Assembly: GCF_050908995.1 (NCBI RefSeq)
Contig: NC_135123.1
Coordinates: 6,076,001 to 6,140,000 of the forward strand
Direction of reading: 5' to 3'
Origin: Andrena cerasifolii
Lineage: Eukaryota > Arthropoda > Insecta > Hymenoptera > Andrenidae
Length of the DNA stretch: 64,000 bases
Shown: piece after piece, positions 44,249-55,682 of the stretch
Layout of the letters: every line of letters starts with the position of its first letter
Numbering within the stretch: the first letter of the stretch is position 1
Made by a program: the position numbers and the translations under genes
The notes under the pieces: model-generated
Databases searched by the model: none
Seen by the model: only the letters and a program-made list of their open reading frames with translations
Told to the model about the DNA's origin: nothing

Positions 44249-45081
44249 CCCGGGAGTAGGCGCACGTCGATCTTTTCGACCGACGATTTCATACGTTTCG
44301 AAACATGATCCATAGCGTTCGACTGTTTATTTACGCGTCGGTCTTTTCGACCATAGCGCGCCTGCTAACGTTAGCATCATTTCGTCTGTCGCGTACGACG
44401 CGTACTGTGTGGCAATCATGGCTAATGCTAATTTCCGAGATTTCTTATTTATTGAAAACATTGAAGACGAGATCAGTGATTCCGCAGAAGATTCCGATTA
44501 TGTTATACAATCCGATCGCGATACAGATTCGGAAATTGATTCTGCGGATTTAGAGATGTCAGATGTAGAGGAGGCGTGTACTTTGAGCGAAGGAAACGTA
44601 AGTATTTATTCTTTATTCGAGGAAAATATAAATATTTAATACGTTTATGAAACCATAAATTTATAAGTATATTTTTTGAAAAACAAATATAAATATAAAA
44701 TATATTAGATAATTGCTATTATCGAAAATTAAAAATCAAGTGATAAATTCAAATTGATAAACAGACAATGTAATTTTATATTTTGCATTCGCACAAATTT
44801 TTATGTAACATTTTATTTTTAAAATCAATTACAATGAATCATTTGTATAAAAATAAATTTTCCAGAACTCATAATATTATAATACGATTAATCATTTTAT
44901 CATAAAAAATGAAGATTATTTACGTATAACGATTCTGAAGTAAGTAAAATACAATGTTATGCATTATTTATATTATTTTACTCATTTTATTAAGTTATTT
45001 CTGATTACATTACCATCGGTCGAAATGACCGACGTGCGGCTACAAACGTAAGTTATTTGGCGCGCCTACTCCCGGGGTTAA
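44245..45081 (+). mobile_element. piggyBac-like element remnant
   Basis: TTAA lies at 44245-44248 and 45078-45081. Terminal repeats are CCCGGGAGTAGGCGCAC on the left and CCCCGGGAGTAGGCGCGCC on the right; a second inner pair is TTTTCGACCGACG / CGGTCGAAATGACCG. CCC ends with TTAA targets are characteristic of piggyBac. At 837 bp it is too short for a transposase, but it keeps what looks like the first coding exon (44418-44597), followed by AT-rich sequence. It is an internally deleted copy, which cannot move by itself. Confidence 0.85.
44418..44597 (+). pseudogene. truncated first exon of a piggyBac-like transposase
   Basis: Sixty codons open from an ATG (44418) to a strong donor-like GTAAGT at 44598. 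The peptide is strongly acidic, with runs such as EDEISDSAEDSDY and DTDSEIDSADLE. PiggyBac-family transposases commonly start with such an acidic serine/aspartate-rich region before the DDE domain. The DDE domain is absent here, so the product would be non-functional as a transposase. Assignment rests on the acidic character and the surrounding piggyBac-type termini, not on a domain match. Confidence 0.55.
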
Positions 45082-46455
45082 TGCCGGGGGAAGGGGTAAG
45101 GTTCGTTCGTCTCTATGTGCGTAGAAATTGGAAATTAACCGAAGCAAGCTATCATAACCACCGTAGCCGAGCTTAGTTTACGGGCACCCGATACAAAGCG
45201 TAATAAATACCCTTTGCCTCCAGTCAGGAAGTTAAATATTAATTAACGCGGGTGGCTAATGGACCTTTGACTATAAGCGAGCGCGAGGCTAAGAGCCTCG
45301 AATCTGGTATCGTCACGTTACGAGCGCAGCTTCGTTTACACGACGTCAACCGCACCGCGAAAGAAGGCACCCTGTCCTCTCGCTTCGGCGAACAATCGAA
45401 ATGAAAATCCGCCGCGAAACGATCCGAGGAATCGAATTGCTGTTAATTACCCTGGGAAGAGGAAGGCGCGTCGCGAAGCTGCATTTCCTTCCCCTAAATG
45501 ATCGCGATAGGCTTCCTCGTTCAAAGGGGCGAGAGGGGATCTCGAAACGACGAGCCGGAGGGGGCGGGAAGTCGGTTGAAGGGAAGACGAGGGCGGAAGA
45601 AGAAGTTTGGGAGTACGCCTTTCCCGCGGGCTAACTTAATTTAAAAACACAAAGAATTCCCTCCGCTCAGGAAATCGACGAAGACGTGTTTTTCCCTGAG
45701 AAAACTCTCGCGCGCCCCCATCAGCCACGGCTCGCCCCTCTCCATCCCTTCCCGCTTTCTTCCACCGCTCTACCAGCTTCTCGATACTTTGAGTACGCTT
45801 TCACACCTCGCGACCACCGTCTCGGCTTTCCCAACCCCCTCGGAAGTCGACTCGAACCACGCGACCGAGAGAAAGGGTCCGTTGGGGATGCGACTAATTC
45901 GCTCGCGCCATCGGCCGCGTTTTAAAATGGCGAGCGGTTGGATTACAGCTCCTAAAGCCTCCCCTTCTTTACACATTCTCTATTTTCCCTAGATTGCTCG
46001 AGGACGGACTCCCTATTACAAATACAGAAGTCTTCGTGCGCCACTTGCAAGGGTTAAAACAGATGCGGGTAGAATTTTTTTTACGAAACGTGTACCCCTT
46101 TCGCAAGTCCTCGTCAATCTTAACAACTTTCGAAGGAAAGACTTTTTAAAATAACGCACGTGTGAGAAGTTACAAGAAGGACATTGTTACAGGCTCTTTA
46201 AGTGGTGCGTCTGACCATGCACCGACCTATATCACTTATTTCGATGCAGTACCTATTTGCCTTTTCTCCTACGTCGCACAGTGGTCCAAAATCGCGAAAA
46301 CGTCGCCGAAATATGAAGGAGTCCTTTGAAAATACTTTAAATCAAATAAGAAACTCAACCAAACTTTTTAGAGACAATAATGCTATGATAAAATTACTTA
46401 CTTTGAAACCACATTGACGTCCGCCAGTTTGTTTTTTATCATTTTGACTTCAGAT
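45082..46455. other. unique GC-rich DNA, no gene recognised
   Basis: CpG-rich sequence with frames on both strands around 45401-45992 that overlap and have no recognised domain. AT-rich after about 46050. Confidence 0.35.
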
Positions 46456-46710
46456 CGGAGATGGACAAAATTTGTATTTAAATAGAAAATTTCGAATAAA
46501 ACATAATAGTTAAAAAAATTATTCGTCATGTGTCGAGTAAAGTTAACTCGGGTTAACTTCATTCGACGAACAAAGTTAATTCTTTCATTCGACGAGAATT
46601 TATTCGACGAATAAAGTTAATTTTTTTATTCGTCGAGAGTTTCAACTTCAGCGTCGAGTAAATTTTTTATCTTCAACTGTAACTGTAACTTTAACTTTAT
46701 TCGACGGTAT
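46456..46710 (+). repeat. dispersed repeat, copy 1
   Basis: AT-rich sequence with many TTCGACGA/GTTAAC motifs. It shares, in order, AGATGG, ATTTAAATA, ATTTCGA, CATGTGTCGA and AAGTTAAC with the reverse strand of 55683-55818. It ends in a short run of six-base repeats (TAACTG / TAACTT, about 46672-46700). The other copy also ends in six-base repeats. Element type unknown. Confidence 0.55.
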
Positions 46711-48098
46711 GTATATTCAGCGTGGAATAATTTTCTGACGAGCGTTCGAGAAATCATTTTTGTGGATTTTTGAAAATCTGGTGAGTCAGTCATATTTCGC
46801 CTTCAAATACACAAAATTCGTCCATTGAGACTATTCCCCTATCTCTAATAGTTCCCGAGATATTCCACAAAAATGATTTTTCAACCCTTAACTTTGAACG
46901 CAGTTTTCACCCCCCAAATATGAAAACAGGGAAAAATAAAAAAACACGTATTTCTTAATTTTCTGTCCTCCATAACATATCCAAAAATCAAAATGATCGG
47001 AGGCGGGCACCTAAAACACTCTCCCTGTTAGTTAATGCCAACTCTGTTTTAGATTCGTTATCAGTGACTCCGACAACACATATACCAATTTCCATGCAAC
47101 TCAAAGGACGCCTTCATATTTTGGCCACGTTCTCGAAATTTTGAACCACCGTTCCTCGATCGTACGGACCTATCGCGTCTGCCTACATCCTTTGCTACCA
47201 CTCGACACGTGCCGCCTGAATTTTGAAAACAGCTGCGCGCAGAATTTACTCGAATGCCGCAGTTTTAACTATTCCCAAGCGAGGAAGGGTTCGCAGATTA
47301 ATCTTCGGCTCGGGAGCACAGCGTACCTGGAGCTGAATTCCTCTGCTCTGCCGGCGCGAGTCGCCTCGATCCTTCCTTAAAAGGGAGGAAGAAGGGAACC
47401 AACCCTCGGCCTGCAGCAGGCGAGGGAGCGGGTGGTAAAAGGCAGAATCAGGGTAGGTAAACACGTAGAACTCGCCCGCTGCCCGCGGACCTTCAATCTC
47501 TTCGCGTTAAGTTGCCGCTTCTCGGCTGTTATCTTATCGATTGACTTTATTGCCAAAGTATACGCGGTACGTGAGTAGCTAGAGGGGAACGAATCGATTC
47601 CCCCGGCCCAATCGGTGCCAGACATTGGATCGGCCATTGGCGCGATGTCTAGTCATACCGTCCCGGCACCGCGCCAGATGAATGGCACTTTACGGGGCCG
47701 CGGCACGTTTTGTACGTTTGCGGCGCCTGGATAATGGCCCCCGCCAGCGGGAGTTTCGATTAATCGCGCCGTGGACGCGACCGCGGCGTCGTTCGCGATC
47801 ACCGGCTACGCGTAAAGTTCCATGGAACGATACTTCCAACGGCTACGGGGATGTTTCGCCCGTTACGGGGAACTGAGACGTTTCGGGCAATTAAGTTACA
47901 GCGGGGCGAACTGTACAGAGCGTTTCGGAACTGTAGAACGAGCAGATGCATACGGATTCCCTGCGCAGAAAGGGATCGGTAAGTTCTGTGGCATTTTCCG
48001 AATGTAAATGACTGAGATGTGCGGGGGTATAATGACTTCGTTGAGGAGGGATGTGTCTTGTTTTTGGTGGTGGGAAGTAACTTTTGGGAACGACTTCT
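46711..48098. other. unique DNA, no gene recognised
   Basis: AT-rich to about 47.1 kb, where a short inverted repeat occurs (AAATCATTTTTGTGGA near 46752 against TCCACAAAAATGATTT near 46864). The remainder is GC-rich with chance frames on both strands. Confidence 0.35.
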
Positions 48099-49201
48099 TT
48101 AAGGGGCCATTCCGGTTAGCGCGCCAATGAATTCAGCGATTTTCAGGAATTTATTGCGACGAAAATAATTATAGTAATGGAATAAAACTTTTTTCTATTT
48201 ATTAAACTACGTTTCTACAGAAAATAAAAAATATAAAAGTAATAAAATTATTGCTTTTCAAATGCTTATGAACACGGTCTTGATGACGTGATTAACCCTT
48301 CGTTGACACTCTGGGTGTAAGCCTTCTATGTGCAAAATAAATACCTTTTTTCCAAAGTCGACTTCCAAACTATTTTTCCCCTCAAAATATTATCTCTGAA
48401 CAACAACTCTGTAGATTTTTAGCTTCCAATATTGAAATTTGTAAAAGGTACAATTTTTTCAAGATTTTCTTTGTGTTTTCCCGACATATGGTAATCTAGA
48501 ATTTTTTTAAGAAATTGTGATAAAATATCAATCCAAAAAATTATTGGAACACATTCTAGAAACCTTGAAATTGACCCGTGATTTTTTTCATAACGATTCG
48601 ATTCTTTGGATAAGAATGGCAGTCGTTCAAAAATTGTTCTGGGTGGGAACCACCCGGGTATGTCAATGTTGATCGAAAAAGGAGGTGTGTCAGCGAAGGG
48701 TTAAAAATTCATGCCTCGCTCGTGAAGGCGATTTCAGCTTTTAGACTTATCTGAAGTCAGATACCTAAACAGATTCTTGATCAGTAAAAATTAGAAAAGT
48801 GGGCGGGCAAAATGCAAGAAAAATATATTTCGACTTTTTTCTTTTGCTATTTTCGATTTTAAAAGTAGGTTAGACTCGATGCAAATACTCGGTTATAGTC
48901 CCTGCGAGAGTCATATTGTGCAGAATAAGCAGTAAAAATTATAAAGCAATCAGTCCGACAGATTTTTAAATTTTATCTTCGTGGGGTGAAAAAATGACAT
49001 TTCCAGAAAAACCCTTCAAACTTTTCATCTATAGAGGCCGAGCCACTGCGTTCCCTACAAAATGCCTCTGCAGAAGCTAAAATAATCCAAAATTTTTCCA
49101 TGAAAATTTAACAGTACATTCTTGAGGACATGTACTTTCGAAAAATGTTTAGAAAAAAAAAATCGATTCCTTCAACCTGTCTAAATGGAATGACCCCTTA
49201 A
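48099..49201. mobile_element. TTAA-flanked element with a nested TTAA element
   Basis: TTAA lies at 48099-48102 and 49198-49201. Outer termini are GGGGCCATTCCGGTTAG and, from the right, GGGGTCATTCCATTTAGAC, an imperfect inverted pair. A second TTAA element occupies 48292-48704. Without the insert the outer unit would be about 0.69 kb, close in size to the other fold-back elements of the window. Confidence 0.72.
48292..48704. mobile_element. nested piggyBac-type MITE
   Basis: TTAA lies at 48292-48295 and 48701-48704, with terminal inverted repeats CCCTTCGTTGACAC on the left and CCCTTCGCTGACAC from the right. The CCC start and TTAA target fit the piggyBac superfamily. It is 413 bp and non-coding, and must be younger than the element it interrupts. 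Confidence 0.85.
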
Positions 49202-50411
49202 AGTGGATTAAACGGTTTATTAAAGTGGCAGAGTGTGTCTGGGAAGTGGAGTAACGACGTCGTACCAATAACAACATGACCGTTCCCCTCGATCTTCCCT
49301 GAAACGTCATTCTCTTCGCTCGTCGGGCAGAAAGCCTCGCATAAGATAAAATACCAAGGAATTCCGTTCGTAACGAACCGTTAAACGGCTTCCTTCGGTC
49401 GATAAGTGACTCCTCTGATCGACTCCCTTCCGTCTCATCGCTGCCATTATCTTCGATCTTGCACGGAATTCGGCCACCCCCCGCTATTGCTCGCGTACCC
49501 AGCGTCTCGATTATCAAAGATGTCGAGATGAAATTTCCCTTTACTGGCAGCATCTTTAACGACCCTTTCGAATACTTCGATCGGGGAATGTAGAGCCCAT
49601 CCCTCGAGTTTGCGTTTCGACAGGGGTCAAAGCAAATTTGTAATCTCTAAATGGGGAAATCTAGTATACCTGTAGCACTTTACAAGTGTAGGTGCTCTTG
49701 GAAACTCCAGAACAAAAGGCTACTAGTTGGAATATTAATACCAGGGAATTCTGATCTGGCAGGTGAAAAGTTAGGAGAGGTTGTTCGGCCACTTTGAAAA
49801 TTTCAGATGAAGCTACTCCGAGAGCCAGGAGAAAGCACAACGATCCCTCAACTTTGTGACCCAAGTTCTGATCTTGATATTACTTCAACCACGACAATTC
49901 TCTAAACAATCGCCTTTTTGTTAAGCAATAAATTCGACCGGCGTGTCGCGCAGGTAGCTCGGCGAGCGTTTCCGAATAACTCAATTAATAGTTGAAATGA
50001 GCCAAGAATCCGGCTTCGGTACGTCAATACGTCTGCCGCGTAATTAATTACTTCCCCTCGAACTTCGCACCCTTCTCGACACTTCAAATTGATGCGGTTA
50101 ATAATCCGCGGGGCGATATCTCGCGCGTTAACACTGCGCCCTGTTAAGTCGTCGTCTGATTTCGCCGTGTTAGCAGCACTTCACCCCCTCATTGACAGTA
50201 TGATTTAATGCGCTCAGTGATCCAGGGAGTTGATGCCGGTGCATTAACGACACAGTGTCCCGTGTGTGCGATCCTTATCGCGGTTGTAAACTTACGCGAT
50301 CTAGATGCACGGTTCCTGCAAATCCCGCGAAACTTGACAGGAACGTCTAACGCGTCGACAAATTTACTGTATCGATCCTCGGACTTTAAGGGCACACACT
50401 GCGCCCTCATC
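49202..50411. other. unique DNA with one half of a 47-bp direct repeat
   Basis: No gene is recognised. A 47-bp segment at 49427-49473 (starting CTTCCGTCTCATCGCTGCC) recurs at 51074-51120 in the same orientation, separated by the inverted-repeat element at 50412. Confidence 0.4.
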
Positions 50412-50854
50412 GCGGTGTAATAGACAGGTGTTCCGACTCCTGTCCGGAATGCGGGACTTTTTCGTTCTAGTTCTTCTGGCGGCCGGCAGATTTCGTGGCT
50501 GTTGCAGAGGCATTTACATGTATATATACAGGCCTGGTATGGAATTCCTACTCGTAGTGGAAGGGGAACGCGCCACGCATGCGCGTAATGACGTCAAAGC
50601 AATCGACGCCAAGGTTCGGGCAAATGACAGCGTCATCACGCGCATGCGTGGCATGTTCCCCCTCCATTACGCGCAGCACTTTTCTGGCAAGCCCAGTAAT
50701 ACCATTAAAATCTCTACTACCACAATCTCATTAACACATGTGTATATGTCTGCTAAGTCGCATCTCGCGGCGGCTAGGGGAACTAAACTAAAATCGGCAC
50801 ACAAAATCGCTGGGGTAAAAGGTACAGACTCGGAACACCTGTCTATTACACCGC
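50412..50854. mobile_element. inverted-repeat element with internal hairpin
   Basis: Twenty-five-base terminal inverted repeats beginning GCGGTGTAATAGACAGGTG lie at 50412-50436 and 50830-50854, apparently without mismatch. Inside, a second inverted pair (GGGGAACGCGCCACGCATGC near 50562 against GCATGCGTGGCATGTTCCCC near 50642) forms a hairpin. No transposase is visible. No clear target duplication, so the superfamily is undecided. A 148-codon frame crossing the element (50428-50874) is treated as chance. Confidence 0.75.
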
Positions 50855-51999
50855 CTACGTGGAATTCATTATAGAATTAAACACACAAGATTCCTCTATT
50901 TGACTGCCCAAGAGTAGAATTATTAAAGCTACAAACATGTCGAAGTGCAGAAGCTCGTGGACTGATTACAGAAAACTGAAGTCACACAATGTAGCCCTGA
51001 TATCGCTAACCGAATGAGATTTAATCGCAGCCTGGTGGAAGGAAAGCTAAACGACCACGTCGTTCCACACGTTCTTCCGTCTCATCGCTGCCATTATCTG
51101 CGATCTTGCACGAAACTCGGCGAGTTGGCCGCATTTTGGGCGCCAGGCCGGGAAAATGATAGCCGATCACGCGATACAATCCGGGAATCTATCGAAATTT
51201 ATGCGATCGATGAGCTGCGGCTTCACGCTGCCCTTAAATGCTCGATAACGGAATGTATCACAAAACCCTGCCAGCTGAACATTCTAAGATCCTCGCTAGA
51301 TACTCGTTTGAACACCAAGGATTCGTCCCTCGTGCCCCCGTGTCGTCGTCATTTCGTGAAACACGCGGCGATGAAGAGCTGCGAGGCAACGCTCGACAGT
51401 GGTCCGTGGGGCGTGTCGGGTGACACTGGTCCGGGTGCAAGAAGAGGAGCATTGTCGAAGGGACGCCGATTGGAGCGAAACTGGACGGAATCGAATGGAA
51501 CGGAGCTGTCTGCTTGGAACATGCCTTTGTCCGGACGGTTGACAGAGTTCTTTCCCTTGCCGCTTCCCTGGGACGGGCGGTGATCCTCAGGCTTTTAAAC
51601 GTGCCGGGACCAACACGCAACGGAGCCCGGACATGGACTTCCTCTGAGATGCCTCTTCCTCGCCATCGCTTCGAGACGGTCAACGAATCACCCAGGGATA
51701 AATCTTCTGTGGAAGGCGGCCGGGAAAGATTAAAAAGACGCCGATGGAAAGGCCGGGCGGGCCCGTCAAAGGGAAGGAAGCAGACACCAGGTGAGACGAA
51801 AAGTCTGGGAGATACAGATTCGATTGGACGGTGGCTGAACAGGCAGCGCCACCGAGAGGATGTTGTGGTGGCGGGTTGCGAGATAGTTATTATACTTTTA
51901 CGAGGCGATTGGCGACTCGGGGGCGCGGACGCTGACAGCTTGGGAAATATTAAGTTTCCGAAACCAGGATCCTAGTGAGTAATATTAGAATCGATAAAT
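50855..51999. other. unique DNA, no gene recognised
   Basis: GC-rich, with a 189-codon plus frame (51014-51583) overlapped by another plus frame and a minus frame. It carries no domain and covers part of the 47-bp direct repeat (51074-51120). No exon is called. Confidence 0.35.
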
Positions 52000-54187
52000 G
52001 CGGGAGACCGGGCTAGGTATTGCAGAGACTATCACTTTGAAGATGAAGTGACTGATGTGCTTTAACCATGCAAAGTTGAAGCGTCCTTGTTGAAGACACT
52101 GTGAGGACCAAAATTATTAAAAATAATATGGGAATTATTCTACATACCAGGGGTGGTATTATAGTATAGAATTTGGTGTTTGGCACTTACAGTGTTTACT
52201 ACAAGGACTCTTCAGTTGTGTGTGGTGTTTTTTTTTGTAGGCGGTTCACGCGTTGCCATGTTAGGTATTACAGCGTTTGTGTTTTTGGTACTAATAGTAA
52301 CTTCTTTCTTTCTACTTTATTTTTTTTTATCGAACAGACAGATATATGGGTGTAAGTTAATATTACCGCGTTTGAATTAGTGTTCCTTTAGCTACAGATC
52401 TACCTTTAAGAATTACTTAAGAATGCATCAAGCTCGTATGATCTTATAGCATTTTATACACAATGGTGTCAACTGGGGGTAGTTGTCATCAGGGATCGAA
52501 ATAAATAGTTATCGTTTGTTTTTAAAAAAAATTCTATTAGAACTTATATGTTTCATTTAAGAAAGTATCTGTTTCTGGGGAATTTTTGTGGATAGAGATG
52601 TTACCCTTAGGATCTTCTTTAAAGAGTGTTCTCAAGGAACAGATATTTTGGAATTTGAATAATAAAAGTTCCATGGAAACAAGTGATTTTCGAACATTTA
52701 TTAAAAAAGGCTCCATAAGATAAAGAAAAGTACCAAACTATTGGGTACTAGTTTTATTAAAAATATAATATCATATTATTCGTATGTTTTTTTAACAAAA
52801 GGTATGCAAATCATAACATAAGTAATTAATAGTTTTATTAACATAAGTAATTTTCATTTTTACTTATTATATTTGCTTCTTATTATATTTGCTTTATAAA
52901 TATCGTGTTGTGTTCAGTAACGTCCTTAGCTTCCTAACTGTTCAAAGAGAAACACAAACAATTTTGAACTGTGAATTATCTACGTAAATATTACAAATAA
53001 ATAACATATTGAGAATATCAATTTAACTGTAATAATTATTTAACATTGTTGTAGTACTATTCATTGAAAGTTATTACAATGATTGAGAACTTCTTTAATA
53101 TTGATGAACAAAATATCTGCTCCCATTATAGAAACATTTTCATTTCTATATTTTATAAATTCTATTCAAACTAAAACTTTTATTTTCAAGAACTTTCCTT
53201 TATCTGTTCTCATCGGAACTAATAATATCAGAACGTTTTTTAAAAAATTTCCACGGTCCATGTTTTAAATAGCACCTATTAAAAAGTTCCGTAACTCTTT
53301 CGATCCCTGGTTGTTACATAAGAAAAGGGGCATGTTGTTATACTTGAGGTTGAATCTCCTCACAATATAATAGTGTCTCAGTCTATTATTGATACGTCCG
53401 TATCGTCTACAAGTTTCGCCAACTCGTGTCAACATCATATAACTCCTGAACAAATAAAAACGTATCCTGTAGCGGAAAAAAATGTCAGAATTATACGAAA
53501 AAAGAAGAGGTAATTGAAAATCTTTACAAACACCCCCGTAAAAGAAGCTGTACGAGAGGAACAGCTGTCAAAAGGAAAAAAGAAAAGTTAAAAATCAAAA
53601 CCTAAAAAGATTTTTAAAACACTTTAAAAATAAAACTTGCCATATCAAAATAAAAAACACAACAAAGAAAAGGCAGATGAGAAATAAAACAACTGCAAAT
53701 ATTAGACAATTTTCCTCCGAACATGAAGACTGCTTTTGCTTGCACTGTCTCTCTCCTTTTTCAAAGATAAAGAAAGGCTCCACAAAGTGGATTCAGGGCA
53801 TATTAGAAGTATGCAAAACGCTAAAGATCCCTTTTATGTGTGCATTAATGGTGAATCCCCGTATGAAACGGACGGCGATAATCACCTTTTTTAGTGTAAT
53901 TGATTCAATGGTTTTTCATTCTTTTTAACAAAGATTATTCATAATTTTGTCTTTTATATTTAGTATAATGAATTCCTACAAGTATGAATTTATTTTTGTC
54001 CAAGAGATATTAATCATAATTAGCCTCTCTTCCAAAATTGAATCCTGTACCAACTTGCCACTTTGATACAACATGCCTGGGCCTTCAAAAGGGCTTCCTT
54101 CAAAGTATTTTCTTTAAGTGAGAGTCATTAATAGTATTGAATATTGAATGGAAAAAAATGAAAAATGTAATTAGCCCCGGTCTCCCC
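52000..54187 (+). mobile_element. decayed pogo-like DNA transposon
   Basis: The left end reads CGGGAGACCGGGCTAGGTAT near 52000. The right end is TTAGCCCCGGTCTCCCC at about 54171-54187. These are the same terminal repeat family as the element at 22161. The interior shares many blocks with that copy and is longer, with a cysteine-rich coding relic at about 53677-53800. All long frames are broken, and the AT-rich sequence has decayed. The pogo/Tigger assignment is inferred from the C-terminal relic and the TA-flanked related copy. Confidence 0.6.
53677..53810 (+). pseudogene. relic of a pogo-like transposase C-terminus
   Basis: The frame contains EDCFCLHCLSPFSKIKKG followed by STKWIQ. This resembles the C-terminal zinc-binding tail (CxxC, then FS, then W-I-Q) found in many insect pogo/Tigger-type transposases. 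The second half of that motif (CxxC...WAHxxC) is not preserved, and the upstream DDE region is no longer readable. It sits in the 3' part of the transposon, in the position expected for a transposase C-terminus. Confidence 0.4.
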
Positions 54188-55077
54188 AAAATCTTCCGAC
54201 TAAATCCTACCCCACCGTTTCGGAGAATCTGAAACGATAATATCGCTATCCCGAAATATCCTTTCATTCGGAATGACTCGACTGAATCGTTGACCTCGTC
54301 CCACACTTCAGCACTATTCTCGTTTAACTCCGATTTACACTTTCCAAAACACGCCTTGTACTTGGAAGCGTATCTGGGGTGTTTATAGCGGACGTCGTTC
54401 AAGACGTCCCCAGGGATATCTTTGGATGATCGAGCAGCTCTTCAATTAGACACCACCTTCGATCTTTCATCTAGATGTCTAAGCACGCTTATAGACCCAG
54501 GCGAAAGGAGGTCGGCCGAACGCGGCGGGAAGCTCGTTCGATCCTCGACTTTATGGAGATCGATGCTTCGGAAATAAAAGCTCCGCAGTAACCGCGATCT
54601 CGAGTGCCCCGAAGACGCCCTGGTCCGTCCGCGATGGAGTACCGGCGAAGATTTGCCTATTCCATTACGGGGTGGCGACCCACACCCCCTGCCGCGGTCC
54701 GGTATCTTCCTCGGACTGCGGAGCGTCGTCACAACTGATCCAAGAGACCCATTCCGCAATGGCGCACAATCAAACTTGCCGATGAATATAAATGCCAAGG
54801 GCAGAGCGGCCGACTTAATGCCACTTCTCGATGGTCCTGCTCGACTTTCCAGCGACCATCAATCTCACTTCTTGCCGCTCCTACTTCACGGGCCGTTACG
54901 CCGCGCGAAAAAGATCAGCTCCGGTATGGGGACGCTGTGCTTACCACTGCGGACAGCTGGATTATTATTGCGCATCTGCTTTGGAAATCTCTGCGCTTAG
55001 TCGTTTAGTGGACGGGACGAAGCTTTTAAGCGGCGGCTCGAAAGCGCGGCAGATAATTATTCGGCTTGAACATACTG
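54188..55077. other. unique GC-rich DNA, no gene recognised
   Basis: Short overlapping frames only (for example 54442-54798 minus and 54653-55000 plus), with no domain or splice support. Confidence 0.35.
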
Positions 55078-55681
55078 GAAGTGGAAGTGGAAGTGGAAGG
55101 AGAAGTGGAAGTGGAAGTGGAGAAGTGGAGAAGTGGAGAAGTGGAGAAGTGGAGAAGTGGAGAAGTGGAGAAGTGGAGAAGTGGAGAAGTGGAGAAGTGG
55201 AGAAGTGGAGAAGTGGAGAAGTGGAGAAGTGGAGAAGTGGAGAAGTGGAGAAGTGGAGAAGTGGAGAAGTGGAGAAGTGGAGAAGTGGAGAAGTGGAGAA
55301 GTGGAGAAGTGGAGAAGTGGAGAAGTGGAGAAGTGGAGAAGTGGAGAAGTGGAGAAGTGGAGAAGTGGAGAAGTGGAGAAGTGGAGAAGTGGAGAAGTGG
55401 AGAAGTGGAGAAGTGGAGAAGTGGAGAAGTGGAGAAGTGGAGAAGTGGAGAAGTGGAGAAGTGGAGAAGTGGAGAAGTGGAGAAGTGGAGAAGTGGAGAA
55501 GTGGAGAAGTGGAGAAGTGGAGAAGTGGAGAAGTGGAGAAGTGGAGAAGTGGAGAAGTGGAGAAGTGGAGAAGTGGAGAAGTGGAGAAGTGGAGAAGTGG
55601 AGAAGTGGAGAAGTGGAGAAGTGGAGAAGTGGAGAAGTGGAAGTGGAAGTGGTAGTGGAAGTGGATGTGGAAGTGGAGGTT
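55078..55681. repeat. perfect octamer array (GTGGAGAA)65 flanked by GTGGAA hexamers
   Basis: From 55117 to 55636 there are exactly 65 uninterrupted copies of GTGGAGAA with no visible base change. On both sides are hexamer repeats based on GTGGAA (55078-55116 and 55637-55680), some with point changes. The octamer looks like the hexamer with an extra GA or AG. Translation in any frame gives a repeating EVEKWRSG-type peptide, which is not evidence of a gene. Copy number may also be affected by assembly. Confidence 0.97.
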
Positions 55682-55682
55682 A

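Noticed and set aside
50428..50874. 148-codon frame, considered as a transposase fragment
   Set aside because: It spans both terminal inverted repeats and the hairpin of the element at 50412, and the peptide shows no transposase motif.
51014..51583. 189-codon plus-strand frame
   Set aside because: Overlapped by frames in other phases and strands, crosses a dispersed 47-bp repeat, and no domain or splice context is visible.
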